A DNA stretch of 6,667 nucleotides from Tannerellaceae bacterium (GCA_031265595.1 JAISCM010000070.1:1-6667), one strand, 5' to 3'. Positions 1 to 6,667 are shown, counted from the stretch's first letter. Program-made: numbers and translations. The notes: generated by a model from the sequence alone, not told the origin.

Positions 1-1239
1 AACCATTTCCTTTCCACGGTATCCGTGGTACGTTTCCTTATTAAAAGTAATGTTATAGCTCTTGTTTTCTTCATCCAGCAACGTAAGAGGGTATTCTTCA
101 TCCCGGATCGTTGCATATACTGCGCCGCTCTTTTCCGAAACTAATCCTTGATAGTAGGTATATCCCGTATGTTCTCCGGCGTCGTTATACACTTTTGCTA
201 CGAAACGGAAGGCGTCGTTGTCTGACACATAATTCGGACGGATGAACGACCAGCGTGCGTCGTTAAAGTCTTTTGCTTCATACAAAATATCCATGATATC
301 GGCGCTGGCATATACTTCTCCCCAGCCCACGCCATCTATCGTAGAATACATACCACCGATACAACTGAAATAATCATCGGTAGAGAACTCCGAACTTACC
401 CGTTTTACAGCAAAAATAGTTTCTGTCTGTGAGTTAGCATCCGGGGCCATTTCGTTCATCTTAGAGAAATTTGCTCTGTTCAGTAATTCGTATGTTCCGG
501 AATTGATCACCTGGTCGGCATACTGAATCGACAGATTGGCGTATTCCGTATTCGGATTCTCATACGTTCCACTCATATATAGATACACTCTGGAAAGCAA
601 TGCCTGAGCTGCTCCTTTACTTGCAAAAGCCTGTCTTTTTTCGGCTTTCATCAATAATTCGGCTTTTTGAAGGTCGACTATTACCTGATTATATGTTTCT
701 TTTACGGTAGCTCTGCCCGGCAGACTCAGGTTATCCATATCTTCAGGAAGCCCGTTTACAATAGGAACGCCTAAATTGGTTTCCGGGCTTTGATAATAGG
801 GGCGGCCGAATGTACGGCATAAGTAAAAGTAGGCCATACCTCTCAGATAATAAGCTTCTCCTATCTTTTGATCCATATCAGCCGATTGGCCTTCTTTGAA
901 TGATTTGATCAGATCGCTTGACTGGGAAATCACTTTATAACTGTCTACCCAGAAGTTCTTCATACGGCTGTTGGTAGGCATGTGCATATAAGAGATAAAC
1001 TGAAACCAGGAGTCGGTAGACCGGGCTTGTTTCATCACATTATCTCCGCCAAACTCGCCAACATAGTGCATATTGTCCGACCAACGCTTTAAACTTGCAT
1101 AACATCCATTCAGCATGATATCCAAGTCTCCCGTAACCTGATCTTTGGTATAATAGCTATACGGGTTTCTATCTATATCACAAGCAGCAAACAAGGTTGC
1201 TATTAGTGCGAATATTGCTAATTTTTTCATTATTTTCAT
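1..1239 (-). CDS. susD-like: SusD/RagB-family surface glycan-binding lipoprotein, 3' end outside the window
   Basis: Outer-membrane, surface-exposed lipoprotein expected to sit on its SusC partner as a ligand-binding lid that hands oligosaccharides or other nutrients to the transporter. The frame is open for 413 codons to the left edge; SusD proteins are usually about 500-600 residues, so the C-terminus is missing. Visible parts: a lipoprotein signal peptide at residues 1-19, with Lys before a hydrophobic stretch and a lipobox ending FAAC, so Cys20 should be lipidated. The SusD N-terminal TPR-like region follows (about 25-225), with the typical stretch EAYYLRGMAYFYLCRTFGRP (128-147) and a second helix ALLSRVYLYM (213-222). 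The start of the RagB/SusD domain runs from about 270. ATG at 1239 is 4 bp after the susC stop; a second in-frame ATG at 1230 would give a 3-residue shorter signal peptide and is equally plausible. The near-contact with susC implies co-transcription. Family assignment is firm; the ligand is unknown. Confidence 0.95.
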   Translation of the reverse strand, partial: MKIMKKLAIFALIATLFAACDIDRNPYSYYTKDQVTGDLDIMLNGCYASLKRWSDNMHYVGEFGGDNVMKQARSTDSWFQFISYMHMPTNSRMKNFWVDSYKVISQSSDLIKSFKEGQSADMDQKIGEAYYLRGMAYFYLCRTFGRPYYQSPETNLGVPIVNGLPEDMDNLSLPGRATVKETYNQVIVDLQKAELLMKAEKRQAFASKGAAQALLSRVYLYMSGTYENPNTEYANLSIQYADQVINSGTYELLNRANFSKMNEMAPDANSQTETIFAVKRVSSEFSTDDYFSCIGGMYSTIDGVGWGEVYASADIMDILYEAKDFNDARWSFIRPNYVSDNDAFRFVAKVYNDAGEHTGYTYYQGLVSEKSGAVYATIRDEEYPLTLLDEENKSYNITFNKETYHGYRGKEMV

Positions 1240-1243
1240 TCTA

Positions 1244-4200
1244 TTAGAGTGTGACACTTAATCCAAACATAAACTTACGCGTCTGAGGATAGATGCTTGT
1301 AGCAACCCCGCTGATGCGAGAGTCGCCGGTACGTCTATCGTAAACGGTTGCCGGTAATTCAGGATCGGCTCCAGAGAAATTAGTTACTGTAAACAAGTTT
1401 TCACCGGAGAAATAGATCCTCAAATTGGAGATATACCAATTAGGCAGAGCAATATTATAGCCAATCGTCAGATTCTTCATCTTTAGATACGTAGCGCTTT
1501 CCAGATGGCGGGAAGAACCTTCATTCGATGCTGTATTATTACCATACATGGGTTTGGGATGCGTAGCGATGTCGCCTGATTTTTCCCAACGGTTCCAGCC
1601 ATTCTGAAGTTTCATCTGGTTCCTGTCTGTATACGTACCGTCCGAATCATATTCAATACGGTTGTAATTATAGATTTCGCCTCCTACATTATAGCTGAAC
1701 ATGGCCGACAGGTCGAATGCTTTATATCTTGCATTGGTTGAAAAGCCGCCAAAGAAATCGGGCGAATACTTACCTACTACTACTTTATGTTGAGAAGCTT
1801 CGCTATAACTGAACGTTTTTACGCGTTCGTTTTTCTCGTTGGTCATAAACCATTGGGCTTTTCCTGTTGCCGGATCAACGCCGGCCCATTCTGTCAGATA
1901 CCAGGAATCGGCATCCAAACCGGGTTTTAGAATCTTATTACCATTATCTACCACGCCCGATCCTGTAGCGATGATCATTTGTTCCTGGTTGCCATATAGT
2001 TTGTCTACCTTATTTTGGTTTAAACCGATATTAGCTTCAACGCTCCAATCCCAATCGTTGTAATCTTTCAGGATGTCTACGCCAACCGTTGCTTCAAAAC
2101 CTTTATTTTTTACAGAACCTACGTTCCTCCATGCCTGGTCTACACCCGTAACAGACGGGAGGCGTACCTGGTATAGCAGGTTGGATGTATTTTTATGATA
2201 GTAATCAAGCGAAACATTTATGCGTTGGAAAAGTATAGCATCCAGTCCTATTCCGGTAGTATATGTCTTTTCCCAGGTTAAGTCTTTATTTTCTATCTGA
2301 TACAACACGCCGCCCGGTTGTTCATTATATTTATTCGTACTGTACAACGCTAAATGAGGATAAAGGCTGTCCGGGCGTTTCCCTACAGAACCATAACTTG
2401 CACGTAGCTTTAACTGATCAACAAAGTCTGCTGTAAAGAACTCTTCCCGGTGGATATTCCAGCCGCCGCTTATAGAAAAGAAGTTACCATATTTAGCATT
2501 TGCTCCGAAGTTGGAAGCGCCATCCCGTCTGAATGAAAGCTGTGCCAGATACCTGTTGTCGTAAGCATAATTTGCATTAAGCAAGATAGATTGTACCGCC
2601 CATTCGCTCTGGCTTCCTGCAATACTACGAGGCACAGCCGCTGCATCCGATACGGTAAATCCGGGAGCAAAACCACTCTTTACGTTCTCGTTTACCGTAC
2701 CGGTATAGGTATTCCACTCATAAGCCGCTAAGGCATTGATGGAATGAACGTCGAATGTTTTGTTAAAACGAAGTATCTGGTTGCTGTAAATACGATAGCT
2801 TTGCGTAATACGGTCTCTTAAACTGCCTGTAACGCCTTTCCCTTCAGAAGAACGGGGATCAAGATATTCTTTACGGCTGAACGTAACATACCGGTAGTTG
2901 TTAATAGAGGAGAACGTAAGCCAATCCGTCAATTTAATATCAAAATCGAAATTGCCCATAAACTCATAACCGGTTGTTTGCTTGAAGTTCCATTGCTGGT
3001 TGTATAAATAGTTGTCTCCCGACGTATTTACCCAGGTAGGGTTTGGCCGGTTGCCCACTAATTTGCCTTCTTCATCATAAGGGCTGTCCCATGGCAGATA
3101 CGCATATAAGCTGCTTACGGCTGCCTGCTGATCCATTACATCCGAACGGGCGCCGCTTATCTGCGGTTTGATCTTTAACCAGGAGAACACATCGTAGTCT
3201 ATGTTAAAGCGAAAACTATAACGTTTGTAATCGAAATCCTTTACGGCTCCATCTTCATTATAGTAGCCCAGGGATAAATAGGTTTTCATTTTATCGGAAC
3301 CACCATTTACTGAAACATTGTAATCTTGCGTAAATCCAGATTGAGTACCTTTCTTAAACCAGTCGTAGTTTGCATTCCGCAGATCGTCTTTCCAACGGGG
3401 GAAATTGATGATTTCCTGATTCGAGAACGATTTGAAATAATCATACAGTTCTGCTCCGTCCATAAACTCCAGATTACCCTTGCTAAACTGGCTTACCCCC
3501 AGCTTAACAGAAGCATTCACTGTAGCTTTGCCCATACGGCCTTTCTTGGTAGTGATCAATATAACGCCATTAGCGCCTTGTGAACCATAAATAGCCGTTG
3601 AAGCAGCGTCTTTTAATATAGACATTGATTCAATATCGGCTGGATTCAGCGAGCCGGAAGAGCTACCTACGATCACTCCGTCGATTACCCATAACGGGTC
3701 TGTACTTCCGTTTACGGTAGACTTACCGCGGATCACTATTTTACCGGCTTGCCCCGGCTGGCCTTCTCCCGGGCTTACATAAACGCCGGGGGCTTTACCT
3801 GTCAGCATATTCTCAACGGTAGCCGTTGTGTTGTCCAACAGTTTTTCGCTACTTACCACCTGCATCGAGCCTGTAAGGCTTTCCCTTTTCTGTACACCAT
3901 AACCTACAACCACTACTTCACTCAGAGCCTGCGTATCTTCTTGCAGTTGGATTGTCATGTTGGTAGCTGTAGCCCTCACTTCTGTGCTGTTATATCCGAT
4001 ATAAGACACCACAAGCGTTGACCCTACAGGCGTGTCGAAAGAGAAGTTACCGTTTACATCGGTGCTTGTACCGGTAGTTGTTCCTTTGGCTATCACATTT
4101 GCCCCGATAATCGGTTCGTTTGTTACAGCATCCACAACGACCCCTCTGATGGTAGACACCTGTTGGGTAATTCCTGCAATCTTAATTTCCTGCTTTGCCT

Positions 4201-4543
4201 GGCGGGCTGATTTGTAAACAATAATGCGGTTGTCGCTTACTGTAAACTCAGCATTTTGCTTTTTCAGGACGCTTGTCAGAATCTCTTCTACCGATTTGTT
4301 TGAAATGTCAAACGAGACACGTTCAGACAAATCGATGTCGTTATTCCGGATAAGGAAGGAGTAATCGAACTTCTCTTCTATAATGTCGAAAAGTTCCCTT
4401 AATGTTGCATTCTCCAATTGCACAGACAAATAATGCGTCTGCAATTCGGAAGCAAAAACTATACCTGAACTGAATGGCGTTCCGGCCATCCATAAGGTAG
4501 CAACCAGCGCTAAGGCTGTTCTTCTTAGACAGTTTAAGTTCAT
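1244..4543 (-). CDS. susC-like: SusC/RagA-family TonB-dependent outer-membrane transporter with N-terminal STN signalling domain
   Basis: Energised outer-membrane importer that works with the SusD encoded just downstream. It is complete at 1099 residues, a normal length for a SusC carrying an extra STN domain. Order of parts: signal peptide (about 1-31, cleavage near VFA-SE); STN domain (about 40-111, containing LRELFDIIEE and VEEILTSVL); carboxypeptidase-regulatory-like beta-sandwich (about 131-201, with the EPIIGANV motif); a TonB-box-like segment SEVVVVGYG (208-216); plug domain (about 217-336, with IRG, LWVIDGV, IESMSILKDAASTAIYGSQG and GVILITTKKG); then a beta-barrel to the C-terminus. 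The last residues are GLSVTL, so the terminal residue is Leu rather than Phe. The STN domain indicates a signal-transducing transporter like FecA, which fits the sigma and FecR genes directly upstream. ATG at 4543 is chosen because it begins a good signal peptide after a very A/T-rich leader. The gene ends in tandem stops (TAA TAG). The substrate is not deducible; glycan import is inferred from family. Confidence 0.97.
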   Translation of the reverse strand: MNLNCLRRTALALVATLWMAGTPFSSGIVFASELQTHYLSVQLENATLRELFDIIEEKFDYSFLIRNNDIDLSERVSFDISNKSVEEILTSVLKKQNAEFTVSDNRIIVYKSARQAKQEIKIAGITQQVSTIRGVVVDAVTNEPIIGANVIAKGTTTGTSTDVNGNFSFDTPVGSTLVVSYIGYNSTEVRATATNMTIQLQEDTQALSEVVVVGYGVQKRESLTGSMQVVSSEKLLDNTTATVENMLTGKAPGVYVSPGEGQPGQAGKIVIRGKSTVNGSTDPLWVIDGVIVGSSSGSLNPADIESMSILKDAASTAIYGSQGANGVILITTKKGRMGKATVNASVKLGVSQFSKGNLEFMDGAELYDYFKSFSNQEIINFPRWKDDLRNANYDWFKKGTQSGFTQDYNVSVNGGSDKMKTYLSLGYYNEDGAVKDFDYKRYSFRFNIDYDVFSWLKIKPQISGARSDVMDQQAAVSSLYAYLPWDSPYDEEGKLVGNRPNPTWVNTSGDNYLYNQQWNFKQTTGYEFMGNFDFDIKLTDWLTFSSINNYRYVTFSRKEYLDPRSSEGKGVTGSLRDRITQSYRIYSNQILRFNKTFDVHSINALAAYEWNTYTGTVNENVKSGFAPGFTVSDAAAVPRSIAGSQSEWAVQSILLNANYAYDNRYLAQLSFRRDGASNFGANAKYGNFFSISGGWNIHREEFFTADFVDQLKLRASYGSVGKRPDSLYPHLALYSTNKYNEQPGGVLYQIENKDLTWEKTYTTGIGLDAILFQRINVSLDYYHKNTSNLLYQVRLPSVTGVDQAWRNVGSVKNKGFEATVGVDILKDYNDWDWSVEANIGLNQNKVDKLYGNQEQMIIATGSGVVDNGNKILKPGLDADSWYLTEWAGVDPATGKAQWFMTNEKNERVKTFSYSEASQHKVVVGKYSPDFFGGFSTNARYKAFDLSAMFSYNVGGEIYNYNRIEYDSDGTYTDRNQMKLQNGWNRWEKSGDIATHPKPMYGNNTASNEGSSRHLESATYLKMKNLTIGYNIALPNWYISNLRIYFSGENLFTVTNFSGADPELPATVYDRRTGDSRISGVATSIYPQTRKFMFGLSVTL

Positions 4544-4594
4544 GAAAATTAGATTTAATTAATAATTAATTTCTATTATAAATATTACTGTTTG
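4544..4594 (-). promoter_or_regulatory. A/T-rich susC leader with a palindrome, possible promoter/operator region
   Basis: This 51-bp gap between the anti-sigma stop and the susC ATG holds only 6 G/C bases (about 12%). It contains a perfect palindrome of two 7-bp arms, AATTAAT and ATTAATT, around one central A at 4557-4571. No Bacteroides housekeeping -7 element (TAnnTTTG) was found on the minus strand here. An ECF-type promoter for susC would be expected in or just upstream of this gap, since the system model has the sigma factor activating susCD, but I cannot identify its -35 and -10 boxes. The A/T richness alone could serve translation initiation, which in Bacteroidetes often relies on unstructured A-rich leaders. 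The location is plausible; the function is inferred. Confidence 0.35.
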
Positions 4595-5614
4595 TTACTT
4601 ATCTCTGATAATATATTTTGTACCTGTTTGTTTCCACTTGTACTTTCTATCTACATCTATCTCCTTCAATATATCGGTTATTGTATGTTTTTCTGAAAAG
4701 CTCCCCGTAAAGATCTCCTTTTTAAGGTAGGCGCTGTTTATTTCTATCTCTATATTATATCTGCGTTCCAAATCCCTGGCTATCCGGGTGAATGATTGTT
4801 CGGAAAATTTGATCTGCCCGTCTTTCCACGCACTGTAATCCGGGCTATGTACCACGGCAATGTGGATATCATTTGTTTCTCTATTATAGCTCAGCATTTG
4901 ATTGGGCGATAAGGCTGCATCTGCATTGCGGTGCCCGTCTGTTGCATGGTTCAGGTAAACATCTACTTTTCCGGTAAGCAAAACCACATCAATTGTCTGT
5001 TCATCCTTATAGGCCCTTACATCAAAGCTTGTTCCCAATACTTCAACGTCTAAGGTTCCGGCTTTCACAATAAAGGGCTTCAACGGATCGGGCGTTACTT
5101 CAAAATACGCTTCTCCTTCTAAAAGAACTTCCCGTTGGTTTCCGGCTACATTGTCGCTATACGTAAGCGTTGAGCCGGCGTTTATCCAGACAATGGATCT
5201 GTCGGGGAGGATCACCTTCGTTTTTGAGCCGTAGGGGACAACTGTTTCATAGGATGCTATCTCCCGGCTTGCGGCTTGTGTATTCTTTCCTACATAATAG
5301 AAGGTTGTGCCAACCAATAAGAGAAGCAAAACGGCGGCGGCTATCTTTCCGGCAAAAGAAAGGCCGAAAGTCTTTCGTTTTACCCGCATTTGGCTGGTTG
5401 TTGCCAGATCAGCAAAATACTTCCTGAATCCGGCTTCCCTGTCCGACGCAAAAAGAGGGATATGAGACATCGCCCACCAGTCGGCCATTTCTGCCATTCT
5501 CTTTTTGTTTGCTTCACCGGCTTCCAGCCATTGCAGCAACTCTTTTTTTTCTTCTTCCGTTGCTTGTCCGGAGAAATAAGCAAGGAGTATCGTTTCTATT
5601 CCATGTTGTTCCAT
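4595..5614 (-). CDS. fecR-like: FecR-type transmembrane anti-sigma factor
   Basis: Inner-membrane regulator that holds the adjacent ECF sigma factor and receives the signal from the STN domain of SusC. It is 339 residues long, normal for Bacteroidetes FecR proteins. Parts: a cytoplasmic N-terminal sigma-binding region (about 1-80) with the usual YFSGQATEEEKKELLQWL stretch and a Trp pair at 46-47; a single transmembrane helix at about 86-108 (AAAVLLLLLVGTTFYYVG core) preceded by a basic cluster (RVKRK, 77-81), giving N-in/C-out topology; a periplasmic FecR domain (about 122-220, with VPYGSKTKVILPDRSIVWIN and LEGEAYFEV and LGTSFDVRAY); and a C-terminal DUF4974-type domain (about 266-337). ATG at 5614 gives the expected N-terminus. 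It lies 85 bp after the sigma stop and 51 bp before susC, the usual sigma / anti-sigma / susC / susD order. Whether it only inhibits or also helps activate the sigma factor, as E. coli FecR does, cannot be read from sequence. Confidence 0.95.
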   Translation of the reverse strand: MEQHGIETILLAYFSGQATEEEKKELLQWLEAGEANKKRMAEMADWWAMSHIPLFASDREAGFRKYFADLATTSQMRVKRKTFGLSFAGKIAAAVLLLLLVGTTFYYVGKNTQAASREIASYETVVPYGSKTKVILPDRSIVWINAGSTLTYSDNVAGNQREVLLEGEAYFEVTPDPLKPFIVKAGTLDVEVLGTSFDVRAYKDEQTIDVVLLTGKVDVYLNHATDGHRNADAALSPNQMLSYNRETNDIHIAVVHSPDYSAWKDGQIKFSEQSFTRIARDLERRYNIEIEINSAYLKKEIFTGSFSEKHTITDILKEIDVDRKYKWKQTGTKYIIRDK

Positions 5615-5638
5615 TTCTTCTCAGTCAGCCATTATGTA

Positions 5639-5666
5639 TTGCTGTACATCATTAAATACACAGCAA
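5639..5666. repeat. Imperfect inverted repeat between sigma and anti-sigma genes
   Basis: Arms TTGCTGTACA (5639-5648) and TACACAGCAA (5657-5666) flank an 8-base A/T-rich loop. The outer seven base pairs are perfect; the next two could form G-U wobble pairs in RNA and the innermost pair does not match. It lies inside the 85-bp gap between the sigma stop and the fecR-like start. No U-run follows it in the transcribed (minus) direction, so it is not a good intrinsic terminator. It could be an operator or a structure in the sigma/anti-sigma mRNA that tunes their ratio, but a chance hairpin in A/T-rich DNA is possible. Confidence 0.4.
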
Positions 5667-5699
5667 CTATTCATTCTGTTTAAACAAAATATGATTTTT

Positions 5700-6275
5700 T
5701 TAAAAGAAAAAGAAAACAGAGAGTAAATTACCCAATTGGTCTTTCAGTTTTGATATGCCTATTTTTATTTGTACGCGAACCGTACTTGAGCTGATTTGGT
5801 TGATTTTGGCTATTTCTTCATACGACTTATTATAGTATAAGTGCTGGATGAAGATATTCCGGCACTTCTCGGGCAATGTATTTACGGCCTCGCGCAGTTG
5901 TTGCTCAAATTCTTTATGTTCGAGCTGGGCAAGCGGGTGGGAGTCTTGTTCTATCATTTGTTTATGATAGAGAAATAGCTGTTCCTCCACTTCCGTAAGC
6001 GATACCTCCTGATACCGCTTCTGCCGCAAGTAATTCAGGCAACGGTTCTGCACAGCCTTTATCAGGTAAGGATTGACTGGGTGGGTTAATGATTGGCGAT
6101 TGTTCCATACACTGAGAAAAACGTCATTCACAACCTCTTCGGCCACTCCGGCATTAAAAATATACTTAGTCGCAACGGCACATAAATAGACATAGAAGAC
6201 AGCATACAACTGTTCAAAAGCTCTGGAGTCTCCTTCATTAATACGATCTACAATGTCCTTCTTTACAACAATCAC
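5700..6275 (-). CDS. fecI-like: ECF-family RNA polymerase sigma-70 factor (FecI-like)
   Basis: Alternative sigma factor expected to direct RNA polymerase to the susC/susD promoter when released or activated by the neighbouring FecR protein. It is 191 residues long, typical for the ECF group. Sigma region 2 spans about 16-87 (DSRAFEQLYAVFYVYLCAVA, then AEEVVNDVFLSVW and the NPYLIKAVQNRCLNYLRQKR helix that binds core and the -10 element). Region 4 spans about 127-181, with TLPEKCRNIF and a helix-turn-helix SYEEIAKINQISSSTVRVQI that reads the -35 element. The sigma-1.1 and region 3 parts of housekeeping sigmas are absent, as expected. The start is GTG: an in-frame TAG lies immediately upstream and no ATG appears in the first dozen or so codons, so the GTG at 6275 is the only good choice. 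The C-terminus is hydrophobic, ending LLSVFFFF. The start lies only 22 bp after the yebC stop, so read-through transcription from yebC is likely unless a promoter lies inside yebC. Confidence 0.94.
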   Translation of the reverse strand: MIVVKKDIVDRINEGDSRAFEQLYAVFYVYLCAVATKYIFNAGVAEEVVNDVFLSVWNNRQSLTHPVNPYLIKAVQNRCLNYLRQKRYQEVSLTEVEEQLFLYHKQMIEQDSHPLAQLEHKEFEQQLREAVNTLPEKCRNIFIQHLYYNKSYEEIAKINQISSSTVRVQIKIGISKLKDQLGNLLSVFFFF

Positions 6276-6297
6276 CTATTACTCTTTATTCCCTGTA

Positions 6298-6667
6298 CTA
6301 CTCTTCTGTGTCTTCTTTCATGTTATGAAAAACATTCTGCACGTCTTCGTCTTCTTCCAGTTTTTCAATTAATTTATCTACCGATTCCCGTTGTTCGGCG
6401 GTTACCTCTTTTATATCGTTCGGGATACGCAGGAACTCTGCGCTGTTTATTTCGTATCCATTTTCTTCCAGCCACTTCTGGATGGCGGCATTTTGTGCAA
6501 ACTCTCCGTACAGGATGATTTCATCTTCGTCTTCCTCCACCTCGTCTACTCCATAATCTATTAATTCCAGTTCTAAATCTTCCAGTGAAACACCGTCTTT
6601 TTTCACGATATGGAATACGCATTTATGGTATCCCTCTGGCTTTCCCACCAATAACCTATAAGTGTTC
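6298..6667 (-). CDS. yebC: YebC/TACO1/PmpR-family protein, C-terminal part (5' end outside the window)
   Basis: Only the last 122 codons are visible; the frame stays open to the right edge, against about 240 residues for the full family. YebC/TACO1 proteins were annotated as transcriptional regulators (PmpR), and more recent work ties family members to translation of difficult sequences such as proline runs; the role of this copy is unknown. The assignment rests on the C-terminal stretch: KCVFHIVKKDGVSLEDLELE, LIDYGVDEVEEDEDEIILYG, a following helix AAIQKWLEENGYEINSAEF, then IPNDIKEVT and EDEDVQNVFHNM near the end. The part is very acidic, as usual for the family. There is no in-frame ATG at the 5' side of the visible part; TTG at 6651 and GTG at 6648 could act as starts only if the gene were truncated. 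The 5-20 residues at the edge do not resemble what I expect before KCVFHI (see findings). It is probably a core-genome neighbour rather than a functional part of the transport system. Confidence 0.88.
   Translation of the reverse strand, partial: NTYRLLVGKPEGYHKCVFHIVKKDGVSLEDLELELIDYGVDEVEEDEDEIILYGEFAQNAAIQKWLEENGYEINSAEFLRIPNDIKEVTAEQRESVDKLIEKLEEDEDVQNVFHNMKEDTEE

Noticed and set aside
2470..2676. Minus-strand out-of-frame reading frame within susC
   Set aside because: It overlaps the barrel-coding region in another frame and has no protein-like features.
1839..4217. Plus-strand reading frames inside susC (1839-2063, 3326-3583, 3749-4021, 4032-4217)
   Set aside because: All lie wholly opposite the susC coding sequence, which has a complete and unambiguous domain series; none has a recognisable motif or its own leader.
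4598..4640. Housekeeping Bacteroides promoter (-33 TTTG, -7 TAnnTTTG) ahead of susC
   Set aside because: TTTG tracts here are on the plus strand; the minus strand shows no properly spaced pair.
5170..5583. Reading frames on both strands overlapping the fecR-like gene (5170-5427 plus, 5380-5583 minus)
   Set aside because: Shadows of the anti-sigma gene; the translations are Arg/Ser-rich or Lys-rich with no family resemblance.
5639..5666. Inverted repeat as an intrinsic terminator after the sigma gene
   Set aside because: No U-run follows in the minus-strand direction, the stem has few G/C pairs, and the gene order argues for co-expression of the two regulators.
5390..5683. Plus-strand reading frame of 97 codons opposite the anti-sigma N-terminus and the gap
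   Set aside because: It mirrors a well-supported gene; the translation is rich in Phe/His/Cys runs that reflect the antisense of Lys/Glu-rich coding sequence, and it resembles no family.
1..6667. tRNA, rRNA, riboswitch, CRISPR array or insertion-sequence ends
   Set aside because: Almost all of the window is coding, gaps are 4, 51, 85 and 22 bp, and no cloverleaf, regularly spaced repeats, transposase or terminal repeats were seen.

Overview
The window is a minus-strand gene run from a member of the Bacteroidetes, most likely order Bacteroidales. The reasons are a SusC/SusD pair with an STN-bearing SusC, a FecR-like anti-sigma factor with a C-terminal domain of the kind common in this phylum (DUF4974 type), no clear Shine-Dalgarno sequences, A/T-rich leaders, and a YebC C-terminus that reads like the Bacteroidales form. 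I cannot name a genus from sequence alone.

Layout in transcription order, from the right edge to the left. (1) The last 122 codons of a yebC/TACO1-family gene, whose 5' part lies outside the window. (2) After only 22 bp, an ECF sigma-70 factor with a GTG start. (3) After 85 bp holding an imperfect inverted repeat, a FecR-type membrane anti-sigma factor. (4) After a 51-bp leader of about 12% G+C with a 15-bp palindrome, a full-length 1099-residue SusC-type TonB-dependent outer-membrane transporter with an N-terminal STN signalling domain. (5) After 4 bp, a SusD-type surface lipoprotein whose 3' end is cut by the left edge. All genes are on the minus strand. No gap between genes exceeds 85 bp, and no RNA genes, IS elements or CRISPR arrays were seen.

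How the parts work together, by analogy with FecA/FecR/FecI and with the ECF-sigma-regulated polysaccharide utilisation loci of Bacteroides. SusD and SusC capture and import a ligand, probably an oligosaccharide. Ligand-bound SusC signals through its periplasmic STN domain to the periplasmic part of FecR. FecR then frees or activates the sigma factor, which raises transcription of susC/susD. The window contains no glycoside hydrolase, sulfatase or protease, so the substrate cannot be named. Enzymes, if any, would lie beyond the truncated susD.

This is a recognisable, well-described type of system and I found no convincing evidence for a new one. The points most worth a second look are three. 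The STN domain of SusC and the C-terminal domain of the anti-sigma factor share a residue pattern without gaps. The residues at the right edge depart from the expected YebC sequence. The sigma gene sits tightly against yebC.
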